Position numbers and translations under genes: made by a program
Source of the DNA: Leptospira kemamanensis
GTDB lineage: Bacteria; Spirochaetota; Leptospiria; Leptospirales; Leptospiraceae
Assembly (NCBI RefSeq): GCF_004769665.1
Contig: NZ_RQGG01000007.1
Location: forward strand, 186,001-250,000
Direction: 5' to 3'
Length of the DNA: 64,000 nucleotides
Notes under the pieces: model-generated
Told to the model about the DNA's origin: nothing
What the model saw: only the letters and a program-made list of their open reading frames with translations
The model's database searches: none
Part shown: positions 27,917-36,583 of the stretch, piece by piece
How positions within the stretch are numbered: position 1 is the stretch's first letter
How the letters are laid out: every line of letters begins with the position of its first letter

Positions 27917-28063
27917 GTTGATTCCCCAACCAATTCCTAAAAATTGTTTTGGAGTGAGAATTTCCTCAGTCGATGGATCCCAAATATCTTTCACGAACGC
28001 TTCCGCTGAAATTTCAGTTCCGTAAGGAATTCCCCAGAAATTTTTATCTTCTTTGTATGACAT
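27878..28063 (-). CDS. Small hypothetical protein (61 aa)
   Basis: This short soluble protein (MSYKEDKNFWGIPYGTEI...) has a Gly- and aromatic-rich middle, IGWGINLHALGRR. It has a very good Shine-Dalgarno (GAGGGGG, 7 bases before the ATG), which is the main reason to believe it. It overlaps the end of the convergent SGNH-like gene by 39 bp and lies downstream of carA on the same strand. No family is recognised. Confidence 0.6.
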   Translation of the reverse strand: MSYKEDKNFWGIPYGTEISAEAFVKDIWDPSTEEILTPKQFLGIGWGINLHALGRRVGVIK

Positions 28064-28087
28064 ATTGCCCCCTCAATTTACCAAATC

Positions 28088-29173
28088 TTACGATTTTGAG
28101 GATTCTACCATAGTATAAAATTCTTGGAAATGGTATGCGGAATCGTGAGGCCCCGGGCATGCTTCTGGGTGATACTGCACTGCCATCACAGGTAATCCTT
28201 TCGTTTTTAATCCAGCCACCGTGTTATCAAATAAATTGATGCGAGTGATTGGCATATCTGGTGATGACTCACCTAACACATGGAAGCCGTGGTTTTGGGA
28301 AGTGATTTCAATTTTACCTGTTTCTTCATTACGGACAGGGTGGTTACCGCCCCTATGACCAAATTTAAGTTTGGATGTTTTTTTCCCAAGGGCAAGTCCA
28401 ATGATTTGGTGACCCAGACAAATTCCAAACAGAGGTTTTTTCGCTTCCATAATCGTTTTCGCCGATTGGATCGCATAATCGAGTGGAGCAGGATCCCCTG
28501 GGCCATTCGATAAAAAGAAAGCATCAAATCCATCTTTCAGTAAATCCTCTGCTTTTGTTTTCGCAGGGAAAACGTGGACGTTAAATCCGGCTGCATCGAG
28601 AAGGCGAAGGATGTTTCGTTTGATCCCAAAATCATAAACTGCAAGTTTAAATTTACTTGGGGAATGAGCACCAAATACATATGGTTTTTCGCAAGTCACC
28701 ACTTGGGCGAGATCTTGTCCTTCCATGGAAGGAGCGTTTTTCACCGCCTCTAAAAAGGAATCCTCATACGTTTCGCTGATGAAAATACCACAGTTCATGG
28801 CTCCCGCGTTTCGAATAATGCGTGTTAGCTTGCGAGTATCTATTCCTTCAATGGCAGGAATTCCAAATCTGATTAAAAAATCACTGAGTGTTTCTTTGGA
28901 TTGGAAATTGGAAGGACGTTTGACGTATTCTTTGACAATGAGTCCAGAAGCTTGGATTCGATCTGATTCCATATCGTCTGGATTAATTCCATAATTCCCA
29001 ATCATTGGGTAGGTAAGTGTGACAAGTTGACCTTTGTAGGAAGGGTCAGTGAGAATTTCCTGATACCCTGCCATTGAAGTATTAAAAACTACTTCTCCGA
29101 TCGAATTCTTATTTGCACCGAAGGATCGGCCCTTCATGACCGTTCCGTTTGCTAAAACCAAAAAAGCCTGCAT
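28088..29173 (-). CDS. carA: Carbamoyl-phosphate synthase, small (glutaminase) subunit
   Basis: Glutamine amidotransferase subunit that feeds ammonia to CarB for arginine and pyrimidine synthesis. The N-terminal CarA domain ([20 protein letters not shown]) is followed by a class I glutaminase with the nucleophile Cys in FGICLGHQ and the His/Glu pair in [11 protein letters not shown]. The start at ATG 29173 ([10 protein letters not shown]) is preferred by alignment with CarA N-termini known to me; an in-frame ATG at 29182 and a TTG at 29212 are alternatives. No carB is in the window. A secreted hypothetical protein is encoded just upstream. Confidence 0.95.
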   Translation of the reverse strand: MQAFLVLANGTVMKGRSFGANKNSIGEVVFNTSMAGYQEILTDPSYKGQLVTLTYPMIGNYGINPDDMESDRIQASGLIVKEYVKRPSNFQSKETLSDFLIRFGIPAIEGIDTRKLTRIIRNAGAMNCGIFISETYEDSFLEAVKNAPSMEGQDLAQVVTCEKPYVFGAHSPSKFKLAVYDFGIKRNILRLLDAAGFNVHVFPAKTKAEDLLKDGFDAFFLSNGPGDPAPLDYAIQSAKTIMEAKKPLFGICLGHQIIGLALGKKTSKLKFGHRGGNHPVRNEETGKIEITSQNHGFHVLGESSPDMPITRINLFDNTVAGLKTKGLPVMAVQYHPEACPGPHDSAYHFQEFYTMVESSKS

Positions 29174-29219
29174 CCAGTCCATTCCAAAGAATGAAGCCAG
29201 GCTTGCGAACAAAAATTGT

Positions 29220-29789
29220 TCAATCTTTCACATAATAACGTTTGATTCGGTCATACCGATATTCCCCGTCGATGGTCACTGTTTTCAACTCGGAGAGTTC
29301 TTCGGCCATGGATTTTGCTTCCAAGGGGTCAATGGTCAGATAAAATCGTCTCCCTCGCACGAGATATACAATTTGGCCTGTATTTGGATCTGCTTCGACC
29401 ACTTGCCCTTGCACAGTTTTCGTTTGAGACGTTTTGACTGGCGAAGAAACTTTATACTTTTGAAAGACATGAGGTCTGCCTACACAAAGCCATTCATCAG
29501 AAGTGGGTGTGAGTTGGGTTGCCTTTCCTTCCATATAAAGATTGGTTTTGGGTTTGTTCCCGAAACTAAGGCGCATGGTTTCCGCATCACAATGGATGAT
29601 TTTTTCTCTCAGATTGGTTGGATCTAAATAGCGAAAGTGGGGATCCTCACCAGCTTCTTCCCAAGAGATAATTTCACCTGAAATCCGTATCACTTTTCGT
29701 TCTTTGGCATCGACCGGGATGGAAAAAAGAACAAAAAGCCAAAGAAATCTGCAAATAAGGAAAAGTTGTTTAGATAGGGTTAGACTCAT
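29220..29789 (-). CDS. Secreted hypothetical protein
   Basis: This protein of about 189 residues has an N-terminal signal peptide ([20 protein letters not shown], cleavage near VDA-KE). The mature part is rich in beta-strand-like segments ([56 protein letters not shown]) that look like small OB- or beta-barrel units. It is probably periplasmic or outer-membrane associated. The ATG at 29789 is chosen because residues before it are not signal-like; an in-frame start at 29810 exists. It is divergent from ompL1 and may be cotranscribed with carA. No family is recognised. Confidence 0.65.
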   Translation of the reverse strand: MSLTLSKQLFLICRFLWLFVLFSIPVDAKERKVIRISGEIISWEEAGEDPHFRYLDPTNLREKIIHCDAETMRLSFGNKPKTNLYMEGKATQLTPTSDEWLCVGRPHVFQKYKVSSPVKTSQTKTVQGQVVEADPNTGQIVYLVRGRRFYLTIDPLEAKSMAEELSELKTVTIDGEYRYDRIKRYYVKD

Positions 29790-29838
29790 TCGAAATTCCA
29801 CAATTAACACAATTTTCGTGAAGATTTAACAATTTTAT

Positions 29839-29867
29839 TTGACAAAACCTTTGAGAAGGACTAGTTT
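29839..29867 (+). promoter_or_regulatory. Putative ompL1 promoter
   Basis: A perfect -35 TTGACA (29839-29844) is followed after 17 bases by TAGTTT (29862-29867), which matches the -10 consensus at only three positions. It lies about 100 bp before the porin start, leaving a long 5' untranslated region with a GGAG before the ATG. This is a sequence match only. Confidence 0.45.
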
Positions 29868-29964
29868 CATTGCAATTGTCGGTATAAACGACCGCCCCTA
29901 GGCATTCGTTTATCCACAGGAACGAAAAAAATTCAGGAAACACTCACTAAGGAGTAATCATCAA

Positions 29965-30873
29965 ATGCTGAAATCTCTACGCTTCGGAATGATGGGGTTC
30001 TTACTTATGTGCTTAGCTGGTAGCTTAAGCGCACAAACAGGTCCTCGTTCTTATTTTATGGTCGGTTTGGGTATGCAATTCGACCTCGCACAACTCGGTG
30101 GAACCATTACAAAAGATGGTCTCGATTCAAGAAACGCTTCTGTATCTCGCGATGCTAGCGGAAACGTTACAGGATACCCATTGCAAAAAGCAATTTATCC
30201 TGAAAACACACTCATCAGTTTGAAACGTACAACTGGTGGTGTGGTTGGTGCGAAAACAAGTGGCGCTATGGTCGGTGGTAACATCAACGTAGGTTACGAA
30301 AAAGAAGGGATTTTTGGTCTCAACAGCCTTTTCTGGAGAATCAATGTTAACTACACTACTAAAATTGCAGGTGGTGAAACATCTTCAACAGTTATGGGTT
30401 ACAAATGGTTAGACCAAGAGTGGCATTACACTGCTTGGACAGTTCCAACTTACTTAGGTATCAAATTATACAATGCTGCGAATGACACTGCTGTTTACAT
30501 CGGAGCAGGGGTAAACTACTTCCAAGGATGGTGGGGAGTTTCTGGAACAATCAACGCTCCAGCTCTTAACAGTTTCACTCCACTCTTAGGAACTGGTGGA
30601 TCTTTGATCACTGATGCTCCAAACCCTGGAATTTACAAAGAAAACGTTCGTTTCGGCGCTAGTGGATTCGGACTCAACTGGTTAGTGGGTGCACAAACTA
30701 AAATTACTGACAAAGGTCACCTTTTCTTCGAATTGGAAACAATCCTTTCAGCAGGAATGGGTGTTGGTGGAGTTAGCTCCGTTGGTGGTGCTTCTGCTCT
30801 TGCTCCTTGGGTTGCTTACCCAGTAGTAGTAGGTGGACAAACTTACCGCGTAGGTTACAAAATCGAAATTTAA
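29965..30873 (+). CDS. ompL1: OmpL1-type outer membrane porin
   Basis: Beta-barrel porin of the leptospiral outer membrane. The 302 residues include a signal peptide cleaved near SLSA-QT. Blocks characteristic of OmpL1 follow: DLAQLGGTITKDGLD, LKRTTGGVVGAK, GAMVGGNINVGYE, AAVYIGAG-like VYIGAGVNYF, and the end YPVVVGGQTYRVGYK. The order and identity of these blocks match the known pathogen protein closely, with the external loops differing most. It has its own promoter candidate and ends at a clear terminator, so it is likely monocistronic and well expressed. Confidence 0.93.
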   Translation: MLKSLRFGMMGFLLMCLAGSLSAQTGPRSYFMVGLGMQFDLAQLGGTITKDGLDSRNASVSRDASGNVTGYPLQKAIYPENTLISLKRTTGGVVGAKTSGAMVGGNINVGYEKEGIFGLNSLFWRINVNYTTKIAGGETSSTVMGYKWLDQEWHYTAWTVPTYLGIKLYNAANDTAVYIGAGVNYFQGWWGVSGTINAPALNSFTPLLGTGGSLITDAPNPGIYKENVRFGASGFGLNWLVGAQTKITDKGHLFFELETILSAGMGVGGVSSVGGASALAPWVAYPVVVGGQTYRVGYKIEI

Positions 30874-30896
30874 TCAGCTTCTCGCTTGATTGAACG

Positions 30897-30933
30897 AAAA
30901 GCCGGCATTGGTTTCCAATTCCGGCTTTTTTTA
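30897..30933 (+). terminator. Intrinsic terminator after ompL1
   Basis: AAAAGCCGG (30897-30905) pairs with CCGGCTTTT (30921-30929). Inside it ATTGG pairs with CCAAT, and a run of seven T closes the element. It lies 24 bp after the porin stop and also abuts the end of the convergent pterin dehydratase gene. Confidence 0.85.
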
Positions 30934-31245
30934 TGCCGTAGCGAAATTTGGTTTCATGACCTCTTCGATAAAGGCTTCATCCGTTTTTGTGAGCCCTTTC
31001 ACATCATGTGTATACAATGTTAGGCGCACTAAGTTATAAACATTCCAGATTTCCGCATGGTGGTCGAGGGACTCTGATACAAAGGCAATTTTTGTTAAAA
31101 AAAGAAACGCATCTGTAAAAGAACTAAATTTGCGTTCCAAATAAAAATGAGAAACATTTCCGTTCTGTATCCGTTGCCATTCGGGATACTTTTGAAGAAT
31201 GGATTGGATTTCTTCTTCTCTTAACATTTGATAGTTTCGTTTCAT
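30931..31245 (-). CDS. phhB: Pterin-4a-carbinolamine dehydratase
   Basis: This 104-residue enzyme dehydrates 4a-hydroxytetrahydrobiopterin during recycling of the pterin cofactor of aromatic hydroxylases; some members have other roles. The family block SLDHHAEIWNVYNLV, the later THDVKGLTKTD and the size are all typical. The ATG at 31245 overlaps the stop of the transporter gene (ATGA), which supports this start over an ATG six codons later. No aromatic amino acid hydroxylase is nearby, so its role here is open. Confidence 0.88.
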   Translation of the reverse strand: MKRNYQMLREEEIQSILQKYPEWQRIQNGNVSHFYLERKFSSFTDAFLFLTKIAFVSESLDHHAEIWNVYNLVRLTLYTHDVKGLTKTDEAFIEEVMKPNFATA

Positions 31246-32129
31246 ACTTTGACCTTTCGTTTATGAAATACGATTAAATACAATCCAAGAAGAATGATGG
31301 ATGCACCGAATATCTTTTGTGTATCAAAAGGTTCATTTAAAAAGAAAATTCCTACAAACATTAAAAAAATGGGTTCAATTAGAAGAGTTGCATTTAGTTT
31401 GCTAATCGGTAAATAATTATGAGCTTCAAAATAAAATGGCCTTCCTAAAAAATAACCGAGTAAAGAAAAAAATCCTAGCGAAACAATCGCTGTTAAATCA
31501 GGGATGAGAAAGGACCCAATCCATAGAGAATATAAAAAGAAAAATACACATAACAAGAGCAGGCGTAGATATGCATACTCAAGTCCCAAAATTTCAGGGA
31601 TGTATTTTTTAATCATATAACTTTGGATCGCAAATAAAAAAGCACTGAGTAAAATACAAAAGGCAGATACGAGACTGATTTGACCTTCCAGAGTAGAGAT
31701 CATATAAATTCCAATAATGGAAAGGATCATGCCGAAGACTTCTCTGTCTTTGAATCTTTCCCCTAAAAAAACAACACCAAGGATCACATTGTACAAAACA
31801 GTTGTTTTGATAAGGATAGCAGCAGGTCCGAGATCCGTTTGTTTTAATGCATAATAATACAAAACAATTCCCATCGCATTGGAAAAAGTTCCGAGTAGTA
31901 AAATCAATCCATCTCGTTTGATGGTGATCGTTATTTTTTCTCTACGTTTCTTGGAAGAAATGAAAAATGGAGTCACAACCAGAAATGCAAATCCAACACC
32001 AAAAAATGCTGCCATCTCTGGAGATAAATTGGTTCGCCGAAACACTTCTTTAAATCCAATGACCTCAAAGGCAAAAAACACTCCTGTGAGGAAAACAAAA
32101 AAATATCCCTTTTTTTCGTTACCAGTCAA
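31242..32129 (-). CDS. EamA/DMT-family transporter
   Basis: This 295-residue inner-membrane protein has ten hydrophobic helices arranged as two EamA repeats (about 5-140 and 150-290). Family features include LGPAAILIKTTVLYNVILGV and, near the end, LLIEPIFLMFVGIFFLNEPF. Members export amino acids, sugars or other small metabolites. The start is TTG behind GGAAG, overlapping the end of ung by 11 bp. The substrate is unknown. Confidence 0.85.
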   Translation of the reverse strand: MTGNEKKGYFFVFLTGVFFAFEVIGFKEVFRRTNLSPEMAAFFGVGFAFLVVTPFFISSKKRREKITITIKRDGLILLLGTFSNAMGIVLYYYALKQTDLGPAAILIKTTVLYNVILGVVFLGERFKDREVFGMILSIIGIYMISTLEGQISLVSAFCILLSAFLFAIQSYMIKKYIPEILGLEYAYLRLLLLCVFFFLYSLWIGSFLIPDLTAIVSLGFFSLLGYFLGRPFYFEAHNYLPISKLNATLLIEPIFLMFVGIFFLNEPFDTQKIFGASIILLGLYLIVFHKRKVKV

Positions 32130-32814
32130 TTGGTTTCTTCCGAACTTTCAGTAGGTATTCATTGGTTTTCGAGAAATGTTTGTTTCCCAAAAAACCTCGA
32201 TAAGCAGACAGGGGAGAAGGGTGAGCCGATTTTAATACCAAGTGTTTGTTTGGTGGAATCAAACTTTCTTTTTTACCGGCAAAAGCTCCCCATAATAGAA
32301 ATACTAAATTCGATTTTTGTTCTGCCAATATTTTGATAACAGCATCTGTGAATATTTCCCAACCTTGGTTTTGGTGAGACCCGGCTTTGTCTTTTTCGAC
32401 AGTTAGGGTTGCATTTAATAAAAAGACACCTTGTTTTGCGAGATAACTCAAATCACCAGACTTGGGAATTGGTTTTCCAACATCATCCTGAATCTCTTTG
32501 AATATGTTTTGAAGGGATGGTGGAAATGGAACACCATCTAACACCGAAAAACATAAACCATGCGCCTGACCCGGACCATGATAGGGATCTTGGCCAAGGA
32601 TGACCACTTTTACCTCGTCAAATGGGCATAAATCAAAGGCTTGGAAAATGAGTTTTGCAGGAGGATAAACTGTTGTGGAAATGTATCTTCCTCTTACCCA
32701 TTCCCTTAATTGTGTGAAATAGGGTTTTTCAAATTCTGTTTGTAAAACAGATTTCCAACTGGATTCAATTTGAACGTCTTTCAGATTTTCCCTCCGAATG
32801 AAAAAATAACACAC
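32119..32814 (-). CDS. ung: Uracil-DNA glycosylase
   Basis: Repair enzyme that removes uracil from DNA. The water-activating motif VVILGQDPYHGPGQAHG and the minor-groove motif HPSPLSAYRGFLG are complete. The start is uncertain. ATG at 32841 has no ribosome-binding site and overlaps the upstream gene by 77 bp. GTG at 32814 has GGAGGA 10 bases upstream and is used here, giving 231 residues, near the family norm. CTG at 32784 has GGAGGG only 5 bases upstream and would start right at the conserved region. It is coupled to the RlmL-like gene. Confidence 0.93.
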   Translation of the reverse strand: MCYFFIRRENLKDVQIESSWKSVLQTEFEKPYFTQLREWVRGRYISTTVYPPAKLIFQAFDLCPFDEVKVVILGQDPYHGPGQAHGLCFSVLDGVPFPPSLQNIFKEIQDDVGKPIPKSGDLSYLAKQGVFLLNATLTVEKDKAGSHQNQGWEIFTDAVIKILAEQKSNLVFLLWGAFAGKKESLIPPNKHLVLKSAHPSPLSAYRGFLGNKHFSKTNEYLLKVRKKPIDW

Positions 32815-33976
32815 GTAAGTCGATTCCTCCGTGTGTGACATGAATGGTTTTTTTGGAAAAATAACGTAATTCCTTCATACATTCACTCCATTTCTCTTCT
32901 GTGGGACAAAGGATCATACCCAATAGAGAAACATTGTTTTTCAATTGTTTGGATAAAACTTCGATTCGGTTTCCAATTTTTGAATACAAACCATCATCGG
33001 AATCCATCCTTTCTGTTTTGCGATAACCATATGGTGGGTTTAACGGTAAAAAATAATGTGTTTGATTTGGGTTTCCTTCCGGAAATACAGGTAAGGTTCT
33101 TAAAAAATCAGAAATGGTATGATCAATGGTTTCGACATGAATCCACTTACGCCAATTAGAAAACTCTTTTCTCCAATAAGGTTCCAGAGCAGGATCGGTG
33201 TCTTGTAGAACGATGGGTGTGAGTGGATTTAAGTTTTGATTTTGTTCCAAATTTTTTTTCAGAAAATGTTCATACGATTTTGTCGGATATAAAATTAGTT
33301 TTTTCCAAACGAATTCCCTTGGTAAATTTAAAAAAGGAGTTTTTTCTTCAGCTAATTTCCATTCGGTGGCAAAGGTCATTGTTCCTGCAAAGGGAAGGTA
33401 TACTGCTTTAATCTTGTCTTTGGGAATGGAAAAAATCTGAAAACATTCTTCTGTCAGTATATGAGCTAAGTCTTCCGGTATGGGAGCACTTGTTGGGAAA
33501 TTGGATTTGACCCCTCGTTTGTAACCTGGTTCCCCTAATACGGAAAGAGAAACTGTGATTTCGTTTTCAAAAAAGCTGATATGAAGGTTTTCTTTCACTT
33601 CGTAAAATTTGGTTTCAGGACTTAAAAAAAGTGGTTTTGCGATCGAAACTGCTTCGGTTAGTATTCTCTCCCATTCTGATTCTCTTTTTTCTGCAGACAT
33701 ATCCCAGTCTGTAGTTCTTGCAATCACAAGGCGTAAGTCACGAATGAAGTAACCATGAAACAAGAGATAGGTGATTTGGTGAGCATTGGTATTTTCAATT
33801 TTGATTTTTTCGGAAAATACACGCACGTTAGGTTCTGGTTGATTGGGAAGTGGAACATGATCCAAAATCTCTTGTACCTTTTCCCCAACCCAAGTGGAAG
33901 TCCCTGGTGGAAAATACAACTCCCATGTTAAAGTAGAGCCTAGTTGTGGTTTTCGGATTCTAAATTTCCAATTCAT
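32765..33976 (-). CDS. RlmL-like class I methyltransferase, diverged
   Basis: This 403-residue protein has the architecture of the 23S rRNA guanine-N2 methyltransferase RlmL/RsmC-like group. An N-terminal part is followed by LSVLGEPGYKRGVKSN (compare the family's S-G-x-P-L-x-K-R-G-Y-R) and A-P-I-P-E-D-L. The catalytic NPPYG is at residues 313-317. The SAM-binding motif I is unusual: YLPFAGTMTF at 193-202, where the family has D-P-x-C-G-S-G-T. The cysteine and second glycine are gone. It may still methylate RNA or DNA, or have changed substrate. The family call is moderate. Confidence 0.65.
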   Translation of the reverse strand: MNWKFRIRKPQLGSTLTWELYFPPGTSTWVGEKVQEILDHVPLPNQPEPNVRVFSEKIKIENTNAHQITYLLFHGYFIRDLRLVIARTTDWDMSAEKRESEWERILTEAVSIAKPLFLSPETKFYEVKENLHISFFENEITVSLSVLGEPGYKRGVKSNFPTSAPIPEDLAHILTEECFQIFSIPKDKIKAVYLPFAGTMTFATEWKLAEEKTPFLNLPREFVWKKLILYPTKSYEHFLKKNLEQNQNLNPLTPIVLQDTDPALEPYWRKEFSNWRKWIHVETIDHTISDFLRTLPVFPEGNPNQTHYFLPLNPPYGYRKTERMDSDDGLYSKIGNRIEVLSKQLKNNVSLLGMILCPTEEKWSECMKELRYFSKKTIHVTHGGIDLRVLFFHSEGKSERRSN

Positions 33977-34019
33977 CTTTTCCTTGCTTTACCAATTTCC
34001 TTCGAAAGATTGACCTAAC

Positions 34020-34934
34020 ATGACTAGGATCTTCACTCCAGAACTCTTTTTGGTGATTGCCGCCATTCTTTGGGGTGGAACCTTTGTGGTCATCAAACTT
34101 GCACTCGATTCTGTGCCACCGTTTCTCTTTTTGGCAGTGCGGTTTTGGTTAGCAGGAATCATCACTCTTCTATTATACAGAAAAACTTTATTTTCCAAGA
34201 CAAATCGTAGGTGGGATTACATTCTGCCTGCATTTTTTGTTGCATGTTCGGCTCTTCTGGGTTATGCCTTTCAAACAATTGGCCTTGTTTACACCTCAGC
34301 TACCCAATCAGGGTTTATGACTGGTGCTTATGTGATCTTTGTCCCATTACTCGAAATTGCCATTGAACGCAAACTTCCTTCCTTACGAACTTGGATTGCC
34401 GTGATCATAGTGGTGATCGGTTTGTTTTGTATTTCACAAAATGGTAAATCGTTTGAGGAATTTCAAAATGAATTTGGATTTAGTTTTGGTGATGGACTGA
34501 CACTTTTAGGTGCATTTTTCTTTGCTGTATACATTTTATTAATCGATATCTATAGCAAAAAAATTCCAACACAGATCCTCGTATCATTTGAAATTTTACT
34601 GATCGCTGTAGTTTCTACGTTTTTATTTCCGGTAGAATCTGTGTTTCTCGGCCAAACCATTTCCATCCAATTTGATCTTAAGTTTTGGATTGGGATTCTT
34701 TATACTTCTATTTTTGCAACTATCTTCACCACTCAGATCCAAACTAGATACCAAAAGGCGGTTTCGCCAGCAAGAGCAGGTTTACTGTATAGCCTTGAGC
34801 CAGTGTTTTCATTTTTTCTGGCATATCTTGTGTTAGGTGAAAGGTTGGGTGTGGTAGGTGCGATTGGATCGTTTTTGACTTTGTTTGGAATCCTTTTTTC
34901 CGAAATGGGGAAATGGAACAAACGAGAAGAGTAA
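34020..34934 (+). CDS. EamA/DMT-family transporter
   Basis: This 304-residue protein has ten membrane helices. The first EamA repeat contains AAILWGGTFVVIKLAL and GFMTGAYVIFVPLLE. The second ends with SPARAGLLYSLEPVFSFFLAYLVLGERL, the best-conserved signature of the family. It is a likely exporter of small metabolites of unknown identity. It is divergent from the RlmL-like gene with only 43 bp between the two starts, and convergent with the AI-2E permease gene. Confidence 0.88.
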   Translation: MTRIFTPELFLVIAAILWGGTFVVIKLALDSVPPFLFLAVRFWLAGIITLLLYRKTLFSKTNRRWDYILPAFFVACSALLGYAFQTIGLVYTSATQSGFMTGAYVIFVPLLEIAIERKLPSLRTWIAVIIVVIGLFCISQNGKSFEEFQNEFGFSFGDGLTLLGAFFFAVYILLIDIYSKKIPTQILVSFEILLIAVVSTFLFPVESVFLGQTISIQFDLKFWIGILYTSIFATIFTTQIQTRYQKAVSPARAGLLYSLEPVFSFFLAYLVLGERLGVVGAIGSFLTLFGILFSEMGKWNKREE

Positions 34935-34948
34935 AAACCGACCTAAGA

Positions 34949-36007
34949 TCAAATGATTTGGTGTTCTTTTAAGGCGTGATATAAAATTCCAATCGTTACT
35001 TTTAAAATCGATAAGACGGGGATCGCGAGTAACATCCCAAAGATTCCAAAAAAATTCCCACCAACGGCAATCCCGATCAGAATCGCTAATGGATGTAAAG
35101 AGACCGCATTGGCTATTACGACCGGTTGAACGATGGCATTGTCAACCAATTGAGCGACAATCACAACTGAGGCAATGGATCCAATGGAAGGGGACATTTC
35201 TGGGAATAAAATAGCAAATAGTATCGGTGGGATCGCTCCAATGAGTGGCCCCAAATAGGGAATGGAATTGGCAACTCCCAGGAAAATTCCAAATAAGAAA
35301 AAAAACTTAACCCCTACAAGATAAAAGCCAATCGAAGCAACAATGGCCATAATTCCACATTGGATCACCAAACTTTTTAAGTAACTTGTGATCTGTTGGT
35401 TCATTCGGTAAAAAACCATAAGAAACATTTCAAAAAAACGATTTGGAATAAAACTAATCATTGTTTTATAAATCAAATTGGCATCGAGTAACAAGAAGAA
35501 GCTGATGATAGGGATGATGATCATCCAACTGATAAAAGTAGGAATCATAACCACGATCCCTCGAAGGAATTCTTCCAAATTGTTGGTCGCAAGTTTTGCA
35601 ATTTCTTCTGGATTGATGATTTTTTTCCAAAGCTCAGGATTTTTAGAGACAACTGGCAGTTTTGAAAAATCCAATAATTGGAAATTAGGATCCTCCATTT
35701 TGATTGACCATTCGGAAACAATGGGTTGAGCCTTTTCAAAGAGATTAGGTAGATAAAATGCCAAAAACCAATATGCACCAACAATGAGAAATGAAAATAT
35801 CACAATGATGGTAATGGCTCTGTGAATTCCTCTCGATTCAAAATAATCGACAATTCCATGGAAAATATAAAAATGAATTCCCGAGATGAGAAGAGGGATT
35901 GCTAAAAATTTTACACCTACGATTCCAATGAGAACCGTTAAGGCAATGAGTCCAAAAAAAGCAGAACGTAATACCAAGGATGAAATACTATTTTCTTTGA
36001 AAATCAT
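34949..36007 (-). CDS. AI-2E/PerM-family membrane transporter
   Basis: This 352-residue protein has about seven or eight hydrophobic helices. It carries the PerM/YdiK pattern VANSIPYLGPLIGAIPPILFA and, near the end, VSLHPLAILIGIAVGGNFFG. Members have been linked to autoinducer-2 export or Na+/H+ antiport, so substrate assignment is unsafe. Its ATG overlaps the stop of the cyclic-nucleotide-binding gene (ATGA), so the two are made together, suggesting that the soluble protein regulates or assists the permease. Confidence 0.85.
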   Translation of the reverse strand: MIFKENSISSLVLRSAFFGLIALTVLIGIVGVKFLAIPLLISGIHFYIFHGIVDYFESRGIHRAITIIVIFSFLIVGAYWFLAFYLPNLFEKAQPIVSEWSIKMEDPNFQLLDFSKLPVVSKNPELWKKIINPEEIAKLATNNLEEFLRGIVVMIPTFISWMIIIPIISFFLLLDANLIYKTMISFIPNRFFEMFLMVFYRMNQQITSYLKSLVIQCGIMAIVASIGFYLVGVKFFFLFGIFLGVANSIPYLGPLIGAIPPILFAILFPEMSPSIGSIASVVIVAQLVDNAIVQPVVIANAVSLHPLAILIGIAVGGNFFGIFGMLLAIPVLSILKVTIGILYHALKEHQII

Positions 36008-36525
36008 TTGGTTTTATTCTTTTTACTTTTGAAGTAAGCTGCTTCTAGTGTATCATTTGTTTTGCGAAGTCGGTCCGCAATGATGGATGCAAAGCTGAGT
36101 AATAAATCATTTCCCACTCTAGGTTTTGTTTCTAAGAGTGTTTTGAGTTCTGGTTGGAAAAAACCAAGTAAAATCGAATCCACCATAGCCACTGCAGTTG
36201 CCGACCTTGGAAAGTCTTGGAACAATGCTAACTCACCAAAAAAAGCACCTTTCTCAAGTTCGGCGAGTTTCAATGTAACTCCTTCTCGTTCGGAATAAAT
36301 TTCCACTTTTCCTTGTAAGATGAGATATACTCCAGTACCAGCTTGGCCCTGGTAAAAGATGGTTTCCCCTGCGTAGTATTTACGTTTGTGGATGAGTCGC
36401 GCTACTTCACGAAGAGTTCTTCGTGACATACCATGGAAGATAGCGGTTTCACGCAAAAAATGTGAAATCTCCGTAATCGGATTGTCATCGCGTTTGAGAA
36501 TGGATTTCCAAAGGGGAAGTTGCAT
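36004..36525 (-). CDS. Cyclic-nucleotide-binding domain protein
   Basis: This 173-residue protein consists of one CNB domain (about 28-145): GETIFYQGQAGTGVYLILQGKVEIY, then the phosphate-binding cassette GAFFGELALFQDFPRSATAVA with the Glu and Arg that hold the cyclic phosphate. No DNA-binding helix-turn-helix follows; the tail is a charged helix ending in Lys. It is therefore not a Crp-type regulator but a stand-alone sensor. It is translationally coupled to the AI-2E-type permease gene and divergent from the biotin operon. Confidence 0.85.
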   Translation of the reverse strand: MQLPLWKSILKRDDNPITEISHFLRETAIFHGMSRRTLREVARLIHKRKYYAGETIFYQGQAGTGVYLILQGKVEIYSEREGVTLKLAELEKGAFFGELALFQDFPRSATAVAMVDSILLGFFQPELKTLLETKPRVGNDLLLSFASIIADRLRKTNDTLEAAYFKSKKNKTK

Positions 36526-36583
36526 AGTGCCTCTCTATTATAAATCGGATAGACGAGGTCTGGAATTGATAAAACTTGCTCTT

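Noticed and set aside
36386..36583. 66-residue N-terminal extension of BioD
   Set aside because: It overlaps the divergent cyclic-nucleotide-binding gene and is not protein-like; the P-loop should be at the N-terminus.
36526..36583. Biotin operator or riboswitch before bioD
   Set aside because: The gap is too short for a riboswitch and shows no clear inverted repeat matching a biotin repressor site.
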